NCBI GenBank assembly: GCA_020135845.1
Contig: JACHTQ010000001.1
Span: 62,001 to 126,000, forward strand
Direction: 5' to 3'
DNA: 64,000 nt
Source of the DNA: Campylobacter sp. W0018
GTDB taxonomy: Bacteria > Campylobacterota > Campylobacteria > Campylobacterales > Campylobacteraceae
In this document: positions 1 to 11,987 of the stretch, piece by piece
How the letters are laid out: each line of letters starts with the position of its first letter
Position numbering within the stretch: the stretch's first letter is position 1
Program-made: the position numbers and the translations under genes
The notes under the pieces: model-generated
The model's input: only the letters and a program-made list of their open reading frames with translations
Told to the model about the DNA's origin: nothing
Database searches by the model: none

Positions 1-475
1 CATAGATCAAATCTAAATTAATATTAGCAAATCCTGCTTTATGGGAGTTTTCTAAAGCTTTAAAAATCATATTTTGATCGTGAATTCTTCCAAGAAATTT
101 TAATTTTTCAGAATGAAAACTCTGTGCTCCAAAAGAAATGCGATTAAACCCAATCTTTTTCATAATTCTAAGCCAATTTAAAGTCGCTGAATTGGGATTG
201 GCTTCGCATGAAATTTCAGCATTTTTAGTCAAATAAGGATGTAAAATTTCAAAGATATATTCATAATTTTTTGCATCGATACAGCTTGGTGTTCCGCCAC
301 CTATAAAAAGCGTTTTTATTTGATTGTGATGGATTTTAAATTTTCTAAGATGAAAATCAATGTCATCGTTTAGGGCTTTAAAATAAGATTTTTCGTAATT
401 TTCTTTTTTTAAGCTTGTAAAGGCACAATAATGACATTTGCTCTCGCAAAAAGGAATATGAATATAAAAATGCAT
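1..475 (-). CDS. hemW: HemW-like radical SAM protein (5' part only)
   Basis: The gene starts with ATG at 475 on the minus strand and runs off the left edge, leaving about 158 N-terminal residues. Near the N-terminus is a CX3CX2C motif (CESKCHYC) that binds the radical-SAM [4Fe-4S] cluster, followed by FIGGGTPS, typical of the HemN/HemW family. HemW proteins are heme chaperones rather than true coproporphyrinogen dehydrogenases. The short N-terminus before the cluster motif favours HemW, but HemN cannot be excluded from this fragment. It diverges from nudH across a 98-base gap. Confidence 0.8.
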   Translation of the reverse strand, partial: MHFYIHIPFCESKCHYCAFTSLKKENYEKSYFKALNDDIDFHLRKFKIHHNQIKTLFIGGGTPSCIDAKNYEYIFEILHPYLTKNAEISCEANPNSATLNWLRIMKKIGFNRISFGAQSFHSEKLKFLGRIHDQNMIFKALENSHKAGFANINLDLIY

Positions 476-514
476 AAATAACCCAAATAATTTTTAATCA
501 AATTTGCTAATTTT

Positions 515-529
515 AATCAAATTTTGATT
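515..529. promoter_or_regulatory. Palindrome in the hemW/nudH divergent promoter region
   Basis: AATCAAATTTTGATT is a perfect 7-1-7 palindrome. Further AATCAAAT/TTTGATT-like half-sites lie just left and right of it (495-535). It sits immediately upstream of a likely nudH -10 box (TAAAAT, 540-545). A regulator site is possible, but AT-rich sequence produces such palindromes by chance. Confidence 0.3.
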
Positions 530-573
530 TGATTTAAGTTAAAATAATTCCTTAAGATGGTTAAGGAAGAAAA

Positions 574-1044
574 GTGGAAAAAGAAAAAAAATATAGACCA
601 AATGTTGCGGCTATTGTTTTATCAAGTTCCTATCCTTTGGAATGTAAAATTTTTATAGCCAAAAGAAGCGATATGGATAATGTTTGGCAATTTCCACAGG
701 GTGGTATTGATGAGGGCGAAGAAACAAAAAATGCTTTATTAAGAGAGCTTAAAGAGGAAATTGGCACTGATGAGGTTGAAATCATTGCTGAATATCCAGA
801 ATGGTTAAGCTATGATTTTCCCGAAAGAGTTGCTCAAAAAATGTATCCTTATGATGGACAAATTCAAAAATATTTTTTAGTGCGCCTAAAGGATAATTCC
901 AAGATCAATATACAAACAAAACATCCCGAATTTAGTGCTTATCAATTTGTTGAGGTGAGGCAAGTTTTTGAAATGATTCATCATTTTAAAAAAAATATTT
1001 ATGTCAAGGTGATAAAGTATTTTGAAGAGAAAGGTTATATCTGA
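574..1044 (+). CDS. nudH: RNA pyrophosphohydrolase (Nudix), RppH/NudH
   Basis: A 156-residue Nudix hydrolase. The Nudix box occupies residues 43-64: GG at 43-44, the REL core at 57-59 and the metal-binding EE at 61-62. WQFPQGG just before it is typical of the RppH/NudH branch, which removes pyrophosphate from 5'-triphosphate mRNA or cleaves diadenosine polyphosphates. The start is GTG, preceded by an AAGGAAG ribosome-binding site. It is the first gene of the long plus-strand operon, and its stop overlaps the lysC ATG by one base. Confidence 0.9.
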   Translation: MEKEKKYRPNVAAIVLSSSYPLECKIFIAKRSDMDNVWQFPQGGIDEGEETKNALLRELKEEIGTDEVEIIAEYPEWLSYDFPERVAQKMYPYDGQIQKYFLVRLKDNSKINIQTKHPEFSAYQFVEVRQVFEMIHHFKKNIYVKVIKYFEEKGYI

Positions 1045-2246
1045 TGCTTATAGTTCAAAAATATGGCGGAACGAGTGTTGGTAGCTTAGAACGTATTGAA
1101 GCGGTTGCAAATCGTGTTATAGAGAGTGTAAAACAAGGACATCAATTAGTCGTTGTGGTTTCTGCCATGAGCGGAGTTACTAATACTCTCATAGAGCAAG
1201 CACAATATTTTAGTCCAAATCCCAATGGTAAAGATATGGATATGCTTTTAAGTAGCGGAGAGCGTGTTACGAGTGCTTTGCTTTCTATCGCTTTAAATGA
1301 AAAAGGATTTAGCGCTATTTCTTTTTCAGGAAGAAAAGCAGGTATTATTACAGATAGTGTTTTTAATAAGGCTAGGATTTCTTATATTGATTCTAGGGCT
1401 ATAAAAGAAGCCTTAAATGAAGGAAAAATTGTTGTTATTGCTGGATTTCAAGGCGTGGATGAAGAAGGCAATGTCACGACTTTAGGGCGCGGTGGAAGCG
1501 ATTTGAGTGCTGTTGCCGTGGCGGGAGCTTTGAATGCGGATTTGTGTGAAATTTATACCGATGTTGATGGAGTATATACAACCGATCCACGTATAGAACC
1601 TAAGGCTAAAAAGCTTGATAAAATTTCTTATGAAGAAATGCTAGAGCTTGCAAGTTTAGGAGCTAAAGTGTTGCAAAATCGTTCAGTTGAGCTTGCTAAA
1701 AAATTAAATGTAAATTTAGTCACAAGAAGTAGTTTTAATAATAATCAAGGAACAAATATAACAAAAGAGGATGAAATGGAAAAAGCTTTAGTTAGTGGTA
1801 TTGCTTTGGATAAAAATCAAGCAAGAGTAACTTTAAGAAATGTAGAAGATAAGCCAGGAATTGCGGCTGAAATTTTTTCTGTTTTAGCGGATGAAAATAT
1901 CAATGTGGATATGATTATTCAAAATGTGGGAGTGGATGGAGCGACTAATTTAGGCTTTACTGTGCCTCAAAATGAATTAGAATTAGCCAAAAATGCTATG
2001 AATAAAATTTTACATGCAGATACTATAGTAGAAAGTGATAGTGCTGTGGTGAAAGTGTCTATAGTGGGTGTTGGGATGAAGTCTCACTCTGGTGTAGCAA
2101 GTCGAGCTTTTAAGGCTTTAGCGGATGAAAATATCAATATAGGTATGATTTCTACTAGTGAAATAAAAATTTCTATGATAGTGCATGAAAAATATGGAGA
2201 ACTTGCCGTAAGGGCACTTCATGAATGTTATGAGCTTGATAAATGA
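1044..2246 (+). CDS. lysC: Aspartokinase
   Basis: A 400-residue aspartate kinase catalysing the first step from aspartate to lysine/diaminopimelate, threonine and methionine. The kinase domain opens with KYGGTSVGS (residues 6-14) and contains GRGGSD near residue 150. Two ACT regulatory domains follow (about 265-330 and 340-400), with EDKPGIAAEIFS and SHSGVASRAF marking their effector loops. The length is normal for the monofunctional alpha-type enzyme. The last codons overlap the hobA start (ATGA), suggesting translational coupling. Confidence 0.95.
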   Translation: MLIVQKYGGTSVGSLERIEAVANRVIESVKQGHQLVVVVSAMSGVTNTLIEQAQYFSPNPNGKDMDMLLSSGERVTSALLSIALNEKGFSAISFSGRKAGIITDSVFNKARISYIDSRAIKEALNEGKIVVIAGFQGVDEEGNVTTLGRGGSDLSAVAVAGALNADLCEIYTDVDGVYTTDPRIEPKAKKLDKISYEEMLELASLGAKVLQNRSVELAKKLNVNLVTRSSFNNNQGTNITKEDEMEKALVSGIALDKNQARVTLRNVEDKPGIAAEIFSVLADENINVDMIIQNVGVDGATNLGFTVPQNELELAKNAMNKILHADTIVESDSAVVKVSIVGVGMKSHSGVASRAFKALADENINIGMISTSEIKISMIVHEKYGELAVRALHECYELDK

Positions 2247-2779
2247 GTGATTTTTTAAGTTTCACGCTTGAAAATATACGCAATGGCGGAACCTTTATGG
2301 CGTGGATGGAGTCTCGTCGTTTAGAGTGGGCGCCTCTGATGCAAGTTAAGCTTAAATATTTGCTTGAAGGGCGTACTTTTATATTGATGTGTGATGAGCA
2401 AAGATCTTGGTATGAGGAATATTTTTTAAAAAATATCAATGCAAAAGCAAATCGTCCTATGCTGCCTTTTGTTTCTTTAAATTCTTTATGCAAAAAAAGG
2501 ATACAAAAAGTAGAAGAAATTGCCTTGCTTAATGATTTACTTGATATCACTTTTCCTAATGGTTATGTGTATTTTTATATAGGTTCTACTATGGATGAAA
2601 AAGCTTTGATTGCTAAATCCAAAAATGATAGTTTATTATGGCTTTTTGATGAACAATTACAAAATAGCTTTTTTCTTAATTCTAAAGATAAAGATCTTGA
2701 TGTTAAGCTTATCAGTCTTTATAAGCTTTTAGATTTAAGTTTAGATGCGATTTTGTTTTCTAAGGTTACTTTAGGATAA
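2243..2779 (+). CDS. hobA: HobA, DnaA-binding initiation factor
   Basis: A 178-residue protein with no standard enzyme motif. The order nudH-lysC-hobA-holB-folP matches the Helicobacter pylori arrangement as I remember it. The C-terminal stretch (LYKLLDLSLDAILFSKVTLG) resembles the end of H. pylori HobA, which binds DnaA domain I and is the epsilon-group counterpart of DiaA. It is SIS-like in fold but has no catalytic signature. The ATGA overlap with lysC fixes the start. Identity rests on synteny and a remembered similarity. Confidence 0.8.
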   Translation: MSDFLSFTLENIRNGGTFMAWMESRRLEWAPLMQVKLKYLLEGRTFILMCDEQRSWYEEYFLKNINAKANRPMLPFVSLNSLCKKRIQKVEEIALLNDLLDITFPNGYVYFYIGSTMDEKALIAKSKNDSLLWLFDEQLQNSFFLNSKDKDLDVKLISLYKLLDLSLDAILFSKVTLG

Positions 2780-2785
2780 TTTTTT

Positions 2786-3391
2786 GTGTTTATAAGTAAG
2801 ATTTTAATCAGTGAAGATTTTGAGCGTATCAAAGAAGAAATGATTGAAAAATACGGATATAATCGTTTAAGATTTATTCCCAAAGCTCCTACAAACGATT
2901 TTTTGCTTGATGATGCAAGATTGGTTGAAAAAGAAAGTTATATAGCAGAAATTGATGAAAAAATTATTGTTTTAATGGCGTATAATTTTAGAATAGAAGC
3001 GCAAAATTTTTTATTAAAGCTCCTTGAGGAGCCTCCTAAAAATATTAAATTTCTTATAGTTATCCCTTCTAAAAATTTACTTTTACCTACGATAAAATCG
3101 CGTCTTATATGCGAAAAGCGTGATGTAAAAAAAACAAAAAATCATTTAAATTTAGATTTGGATAAAATGGATTTGAAAATAATGTTTGAATTTTTACAAG
3201 AAAATGAAAATTTAGACAAAAATGAACTTATGGAAAAGATCATTCTTTTAACAGAACAAATGGTCAAAATAAAAGATTTTAATGCACAAGAACTTGAATT
3301 TTTTTATGAAGCTTATGAGTTAGCAAAGCTTAATGCTAAAAGTTCTTTGATTTTAACCACTCTTTTGCTTAATTTTTATACAAAGAAATAA
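2786..3391 (+). CDS. holB: DNA polymerase III delta-prime subunit (short form)
   Basis: A 201-residue protein starting at GTG, seven bases after hobA. It keeps the clamp-loader signature AQNFLLKLLEEPPKNIKFLIV (near residues 72-92) and an IKSRL segment, which mark delta-prime/DnaX relatives. It has no Walker A motif, as expected for delta-prime, and is much shorter than the E. coli protein of roughly 330 residues. The reduced N-terminal region appears to be usual in this group. It acts in the replisome clamp loader and is co-transcribed with hobA and ligA. Confidence 0.8.
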   Translation: MFISKILISEDFERIKEEMIEKYGYNRLRFIPKAPTNDFLLDDARLVEKESYIAEIDEKIIVLMAYNFRIEAQNFLLKLLEEPPKNIKFLIVIPSKNLLLPTIKSRLICEKRDVKKTKNHLNLDLDKMDLKIMFEFLQENENLDKNELMEKIILLTEQMVKIKDFNAQELEFFYEAYELAKLNAKSSLILTTLLLNFYTKK

Positions 3392-3392
3392 A

Positions 3393-7444
<4,052 letters not shown>

Positions 7445-7448
<4 letters not shown>

Positions 7449-8191
7449 GATACGATCTTTTTGTAGCAAAGCGATTAAATATCAGTAGAAATAAAGCTTT
7501 AGAGCTTATAGAAAATGAAGAAATTTTGCTCAATTTTAAAAAATTTAAACCCTCTTTTGATGTTAAAAATTTACTTAATCAAGAATTAACTCAAGAAGAA
7601 ATTTTATTTTCCAAAGAATTGAAATTAGAACTTTTAAATAAAACTTATGTTTCAAGGGCTGCTTTTAAATTAAAGAGTTTTTTAGAGGATAAAGATATAA
7701 ATATATCAAATAAAATTTGTTTAGACGTAGGTTCTAGCACGGGTGGATTTGTGCAAATTTTATTAGAAAAACAAGCTTTAAAAATCGTTGCTTTGGATGT
7801 GGGAGATAATCAACTTCATCTAAGTTTGCGAGATAATGCTAAAATAAAAATTGTTGAAAATACGGATCTAAGAGTATTTAAAAGTGAAGAAAAATTTGAA
7901 ATTATCACTTGTGATGTGAGTTTTATTTCTTTGCATCACTTGATATTTTATATTGATCAGTTAGCCTTAAAGGATATAATCTTACTTTTTAAGCCTCAGT
8001 TTGAGGTTGGAAAAAATGCAAAAAGAAATAAAAAAGGTGTTGTTAAAGATGAAAAAGAAATTCAAAAAGCAAGAAAAGAATTTGAAAAAGCTTGTATTCG
8101 TTTGGAGTGGATTTTAAAAATTTGCGAAGAGTCTAAGATAAAAGGAAAAGAGGGCAATGTTGAATATTTTTACCACTATAGCAAAAAATAA
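7445..8191 (+). CDS. tlyA: TlyA-type 16S/23S rRNA 2'-O-methyltransferase
   Basis: A 248-residue protein. An S4-like RNA-binding domain (MRYDLFVAKRLNISRNKALE) leads into a Rossmann SAM-binding domain containing LDVGSSTGGFVQ (about residues 92-103). The YVSRAAFKL, ITCDVSF and LFKPQFEVG segments carry the K-D-K residues of FtsJ-type 2'-O-methyltransferases. TlyA methylates ribosomal RNA cytidines and affects capreomycin sensitivity. Its 3' end overlaps ribF by 35 bases. Confidence 0.9.
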
Positions 8192-9005
8192 AATTAATTC
8201 TTTAGCTATTGGTTCTTTTGATGGCTTGCACTTAGGACATCAAAAGCTTATTGATTTATTGGATAGTTTTGGTGCGATTTTAATCGTAGATAAATTTCAA
8301 GGTAGAAAGCTTTGCACCCATAAAGAAAAGCAAATTTTATCAAATAAACAAATCATAGAACTTGATTTTAAAAGTATTAAAAATTTAGACGGAAAAGAAT
8401 TTTTAGATTTTTTAAAAAAAGAATTTGTTTCTTTAGAATGTATTATTGTTGGTTATGATTTTTGTTTTGGTAAAAATAAAGCTTATAAAGCCAAAGATAT
8501 AGAAAATCTAAGTGGTATAAAAACGATCATAGTGGACGAGTTTTGCATCAATGGAATGAGTGTGCATACAAGTTTGATTAAAGAATTTTTAGCCAAAGGT
8601 GAAATTGAAAAAGCAAATCTTCTTTTAGGAAGAAATTATTCTATAAAAGGTAAACATGTTAAAGGGCAGGGGCTTGGATCAAAAGAGCTTTATGCAACTT
8701 TAAATTTACAATGCGATGATTATGTTTTACCCAAAGAGGGTGTTTATGTCACTTTAACTCAAATAAAAGATGAAATTTATAAAAGTGTGAGTTTTTTAGG
8801 ATCGCGTTCTAGTGATGGACAATTTGCCATAGAAAGTCATATTTTAGAAAAATTTGATCAAGATATAAATTATAAAGATATGATAGAAATTCAATTTATA
8901 TCTTTTTTAAGAGAAAATCACAAATTTGAAGATTTGACACAATTAAAACAGCAAATTTCTCAAGATATACAATTAGCCAAAGATCGTTTAAAGGATTTGA
9001 AATGA
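8157..9005 (+). CDS. ribF: Bifunctional riboflavin kinase/FMN adenylyltransferase
   Basis: A 282-residue enzyme making FMN and FAD from riboflavin. The N-terminal nucleotidyltransferase has LAIGSFDGLHLGHQ (about 16-29). The C-terminal riboflavin kinase carries GKHVKGQGLGSKELYATLN (about 163-181), a variant of the usual GxxxGR-PTAN loop. The ATG at 8157 lies inside tlyA; no later start would keep the nucleotide-binding motif, so the 35-base overlap appears real. Its stop overlaps the cmoA ATG. Confidence 0.92.
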   Translation: MLNIFTTIAKNKINSLAIGSFDGLHLGHQKLIDLLDSFGAILIVDKFQGRKLCTHKEKQILSNKQIIELDFKSIKNLDGKEFLDFLKKEFVSLECIIVGYDFCFGKNKAYKAKDIENLSGIKTIIVDEFCINGMSVHTSLIKEFLAKGEIEKANLLLGRNYSIKGKHVKGQGLGSKELYATLNLQCDDYVLPKEGVYVTLTQIKDEIYKSVSFLGSRSSDGQFAIESHILEKFDQDINYKDMIEIQFISFLRENHKFEDLTQLKQQISQDIQLAKDRLKDLK

Positions 9006-9706
9006 AAGATGAAATTTTTAAAGAAAGCCCAAAAAAACAGTTTGAATTTGATAAAAATGTAGCCAGTGTTTTTGATGATATGATTAATCGTTCTGTGCCT
9101 TTTTATAAAGAAAATTTAGAACTTTGTGCTAAATTGATCGCTAAGATTGCAAATGATGGTGCTAAAATTTGCGATTTGGGTTGCTCTAGTGCTAATTTTT
9201 TGATTTTTTTGGCTAGTTTAAGAAAGGATTTTAGCTTTTTTGGAGTAGATAATTCTTTACCTATGCTTGAAATAGCAAAATCAAAAGCCAATGCATATGG
9301 CTTAAATATAGAATTGATCGAAGGTAATTTGTGCGAATTTGATTTTTTTAATAGCGATGTTTTTATTGCAAATTATACTTTACAATTTATAAGACCTCCA
9401 AAGAGACAAGAGCTTGTAAATCAAATTTATAAAAACCTAAATGAAAATGGTATTTTTATCATGAGTGAGAAAATACTTTTTGAGGATGCATTTTTGTCTA
9501 AAAATGTGATTGAAATTTATGCTGATTACAAGCAAAGTCAAGGATATTCTAAATTTGAGATAGCTGCCAAAAGAGAGGCTTTAGAGAATGTTTTAATCCC
9601 TTATAGTGAAAAAGAAAATATTTCTATGCTTGAAAATGCCGGATTTAAAAAAATAGAAAGTATTTTTAAATGGGTAAATTTTGAAAGCTTTATAGCTTTT
9701 AAATAA
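9002..9706 (+). CDS. cmoA: Carboxy-S-adenosyl-L-methionine synthase, CmoA
   Basis: A 234-residue class I SAM-dependent enzyme with CDLGCSSANFLIFLA (about residues 58-72) and GVDNSLPMLEIA. The N-terminal DKNVASVFDDMINRSVPFY segment is characteristic of CmoA, which converts SAM and prephenate into carboxy-SAM for wobble-uridine modification of tRNA by CmoB. CmoB is not in this window. It is the last gene of the operon and converges with the small lipoprotein three bases later. Confidence 0.88.
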   Translation: MKDEIFKESPKKQFEFDKNVASVFDDMINRSVPFYKENLELCAKLIAKIANDGAKICDLGCSSANFLIFLASLRKDFSFFGVDNSLPMLEIAKSKANAYGLNIELIEGNLCEFDFFNSDVFIANYTLQFIRPPKRQELVNQIYKNLNENGIFIMSEKILFEDAFLSKNVIEIYADYKQSQGYSKFEIAAKREALENVLIPYSEKENISMLENAGFKKIESIFKWVNFESFIAFK

Positions 9707-9709
9707 AAT

Positions 9710-9934
9710 TTAATTTTTTAAGCTTTCATTATCATCCCAATCTTCTTTTGGGATAGCCACGCTAAAAGCATTAACACAATCTTGACTGATGATGGATTTA
9801 AGTCTGCATTCATCACTTCTTTCTTTGGCTTCTTGTGGGTGAGTTTTGTAATATTCCACACTTTTTGTTTGCTCACAAGCGATAAATATCATACCTGTAG
9901 CTAATAAAAACAGCATTTGAGTAAAAAAATTCAT
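9710..9934 (-). CDS. EexN-like small lipoprotein
   Basis: A 74-residue protein with a signal peptide ending in a lipobox (FIAC, Cys20), so it is probably lipid-anchored. The mature part (SVEYYKTHPQEAKERSDECR, then a second Cys in QDCVNA) follows the pattern of the EexN/TrbK family: W/YY near the N-terminus, P, E, and two Cys forming a likely disulfide. EexN proteins act in plasmid entry exclusion. No conjugation genes are near, so its job here is unknown. Confidence 0.65.
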   Translation of the reverse strand: MNFFTQMLFLLATGMIFIACEQTKSVEYYKTHPQEAKERSDECRLKSIISQDCVNAFSVAIPKEDWDDNESLKN

Positions 9935-9991
9935 GTATTATCCTTTTGATAATTATAGTAGTAAAATTTTAACTATTTTTAAAAACCAATT

Positions 9992-10621
9992 TTATTTTTC
10001 ATTATAAGAAAATACAGGCAAAGCCCATCGATATTTAATGGCTAAAAGTCTTAAAACAACTCCTATAAAAAGAGTAACTAAAGTGCAAAGAAGAGTGTGA
10101 ATTTGTAGCCACATTGTCAAAAGATAATAAAGTGCGCCTGTTATAATAGCGATGCCGGCATAAATTTCTTTTTGAAATACAAGTGGAATTCTCATGCAAA
10201 AAATATCTCTTAAAATTCCACCAAAAACACCTGTAATTGTAGCCGCTACAATAGCAATAATAAAGCCATAATTTAATTTCATAGCAATTTGTGCTCCAAG
10301 AATACTAAAAACAACAAGTCCTATGGCATCGAGTGTTAAAAATAAAGCTTCCAATCTCGTTACTATGCTAGGAATCCTAGTTGCAGCAAGGGCAAAAAAG
10401 CAAACTAAGAGTATATATTCTGGATGTTTTACCCAAGTGAGTGGGTAATGCCCTAAAAGAACATCACGTATGCTTCCACCACCTATAGCAGTGACTAAGG
10501 CTATAAACATAACCCCAAAAAGATCCATTTTATGTCTTCCTGCTGCTAGGGCTCCCGTCATTCCTTCTGCTGAAATTCCTACAATATAAAGCACGGTTAT
10601 GGTTAATTCACTCAGATCCAT
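9992..10621 (-). CDS. TRIC/UPF0126-family membrane protein
   Basis: A 209-residue protein with about six or seven membrane helices. Two glycine-rich repeats, AIGGGSIRDVLLG (about 48-60) and GVFGGILRDIFC (about 133-144), are the signature of the UPF0126/YadS family, now related to trimeric intracellular cation channels. Prokaryotic members probably conduct K+ across the inner membrane; the substrate of this one is not shown. It follows the endonuclease gene by nine bases. Confidence 0.85.
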   Translation of the reverse strand: MDLSELTITVLYIVGISAEGMTGALAAGRHKMDLFGVMFIALVTAIGGGSIRDVLLGHYPLTWVKHPEYILLVCFFALAATRIPSIVTRLEALFLTLDAIGLVVFSILGAQIAMKLNYGFIIAIVAATITGVFGGILRDIFCMRIPLVFQKEIYAGIAIITGALYYLLTMWLQIHTLLCTLVTLFIGVVLRLLAIKYRWALPVFSYNEK

Positions 10622-10630
10622 TTTTATCCT

Positions 10631-11281
10631 TTAAAATTGCTCACAAGGGATTTTATAATGATTGATTTTTTCATCATCGACTTCATGATTTGGCACTTGA
10701 TAGCATTCTTTGAATTTTGGAGTTTGGATGATTTTAACATAAAAACTAGGTATTGCAATATTGTTTTTTATGCGTTTTGGATTTTTATCATAAAGAACAA
10801 GATTTAAAACTTCCACGCTTTGAAATTTTAAGGATAATTTTCTTTCTCTTTGCTCGATTTCGTTCCAAACTTTAGCATTGATTTGCTCATTTTGTGGAGT
10901 CATATTGCTCATTAAAAAAACGGAATTTTGAGCGGCTTTACTAAAGCGAAATGAAGCGTTTGATGCCGTATGCCCGCGAGTATATCCGCTGTGTTTGTAA
11001 TCACTCCAAGTGGTGCGGTATTTTTTAGGAATATTGGTATCATCTTCAAAACGCGGTCGTTTTTTAATTTGTTTCATTTTTAAATTGGAAGCTTTAACTT
11101 TGTAAGCAACTGCTTTAGTGCCTTTTAAAGAATAATCATAGCAATTGATATAAAAAAATTTATTTAAAACTTGAGAGCAATTAAAAGAATTAAAATAGGA
11201 TGAAAAATCTTTATTTGGTGTGTAAGATTCAAGAGCAAATGCGCTAAAAAAGCATAAAAATATCAAAGTGAGTGTTTTCAT
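10631..11281 (-). CDS. Exported DNA/RNA non-specific endonuclease (NucA/EndoG type)
   Basis: A 216-residue protein with an N-terminal signal peptide (TLTLIFLCFFSAFA), so it likely acts in the periplasm or outside. The beta-beta-alpha-metal motif is present as GYTRGHTASNASF with catalytic His near residue 104, followed by MSNMTPQNEQINAKVWN, where the Asn residues bind the metal. The usual DRGH is TRGH here. The ATG at 11281 overlaps the nth stop by one base; a TTG one codon earlier is less likely. It could degrade incoming or external DNA. Confidence 0.88.
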   Translation of the reverse strand: MKTLTLIFLCFFSAFALESYTPNKDFSSYFNSFNCSQVLNKFFYINCYDYSLKGTKAVAYKVKASNLKMKQIKKRPRFEDDTNIPKKYRTTWSDYKHSGYTRGHTASNASFRFSKAAQNSVFLMSNMTPQNEQINAKVWNEIEQRERKLSLKFQSVEVLNLVLYDKNPKRIKNNIAIPSFYVKIIQTPKFKECYQVPNHEVDDEKINHYKIPCEQF

Positions 11282-11904
11282 CAAATTTCCTTATCTTTGC
11301 TGGTGCAAAGATGACTTAAAAAGCATTCCTTACACAGAGGTTTTTTTGCTTTACAGGTGTATCTTCCAAAAAGCACCATGGCTTGATGAAGATAATTAAG
11401 ATTGTCTTTGAAAATACGCGTTAAATCTTCTTCTGTAGCCTCTGGAGTTTTTGCCTTACTAAGATTTAAGCGATGAGAAACTCTAAAAACGTGAGTATCT
11501 ACGGCCATAAAATTAGCTCCGCACCACTCGATTAAAACAACATGAGCGGTTTTTTGTCCTACTCCTGCTAAGGATTTTAAATCTTTTTCATTTAAAGGAA
11601 TTTCCCCGCCAAAATTTTCACAAACAGCCTTGGCCATTTTAATAAGATTTTGCGCTTTGTTGTTAAAAAAAGAACAGCTTTGGATGTAGCTTTTTAAGCT
11701 TGCTAGATTGGCATTTGCTAAGCTTTTGATATCTGGATAAGCTTTAAAAAGATCTGGAGTGATTAAATTCACTCTTTTGTCAGTACATTGAGCTGAAAGC
11801 ATCACGCAAACTATAAGTTCATAAAGGTTTTTAAATTTTAATTCTGTGACGGGTTTGTCAAATTTTTTTAAAAAAAGTTCTTTGATTTGTAAATTTCTTT
11901 TCAT
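11281..11904 (-). CDS. nth: Endonuclease III
   Basis: A 207-residue base-excision repair glycosylase/AP lyase for oxidised pyrimidines. The helix-hairpin-helix LKSLAGVGQKTAHVVL carries the catalytic Lys (QKTAHV), and AVDTHVFRV carries the catalytic Asp. The C-terminal C-X6-C-X2-C-X5-C cluster (CKAKKPLCKECFLSHLC) binds the [4Fe-4S] centre. The length is typical. It is the first gene of a minus-strand group with the endonuclease and TRIC protein, diverging from peb4. Confidence 0.96.
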   Translation of the reverse strand: MKRNLQIKELFLKKFDKPVTELKFKNLYELIVCVMLSAQCTDKRVNLITPDLFKAYPDIKSLANANLASLKSYIQSCSFFNNKAQNLIKMAKAVCENFGGEIPLNEKDLKSLAGVGQKTAHVVLIEWCGANFMAVDTHVFRVSHRLNLSKAKTPEATEEDLTRIFKDNLNYLHQAMVLFGRYTCKAKKPLCKECFLSHLCTSKDKEI

Positions 11905-11943
11905 TTTTTTATTTTAGTTAATTTGCTTTAAACCAAGTTGAGA

Positions 11944-11949
11944 TATAAT
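11944..11949 (+). promoter_or_regulatory. peb4 -10 box
   Basis: TATAAT lies 38 bases before the peb4 ATG, with a TTGCTT -35-like hexamer about 15 bases further upstream. An AAGGAAA ribosome-binding site precedes the ATG. This fits a strong sigma-70 promoter for an abundant periplasmic protein. Confidence 0.7.
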
Positions 11950-11987
11950 AGATTTATCTTAAATATTTTAATTAAAAAGGAAACTCG

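Noticed and set aside
2173..2550. Minus-strand open frame opposite hobA
   Set aside because: hobA is supported by operon overlap and synteny; the antisense frame has no support.
9682..9728. TGAAAGCTT ... AAGCTTTCA inverted repeat at the cmoA/lipoprotein junction as a terminator
   Set aside because: The loop is about 29 bases and both arms lie in coding sequence, so a stable hairpin is doubtful.
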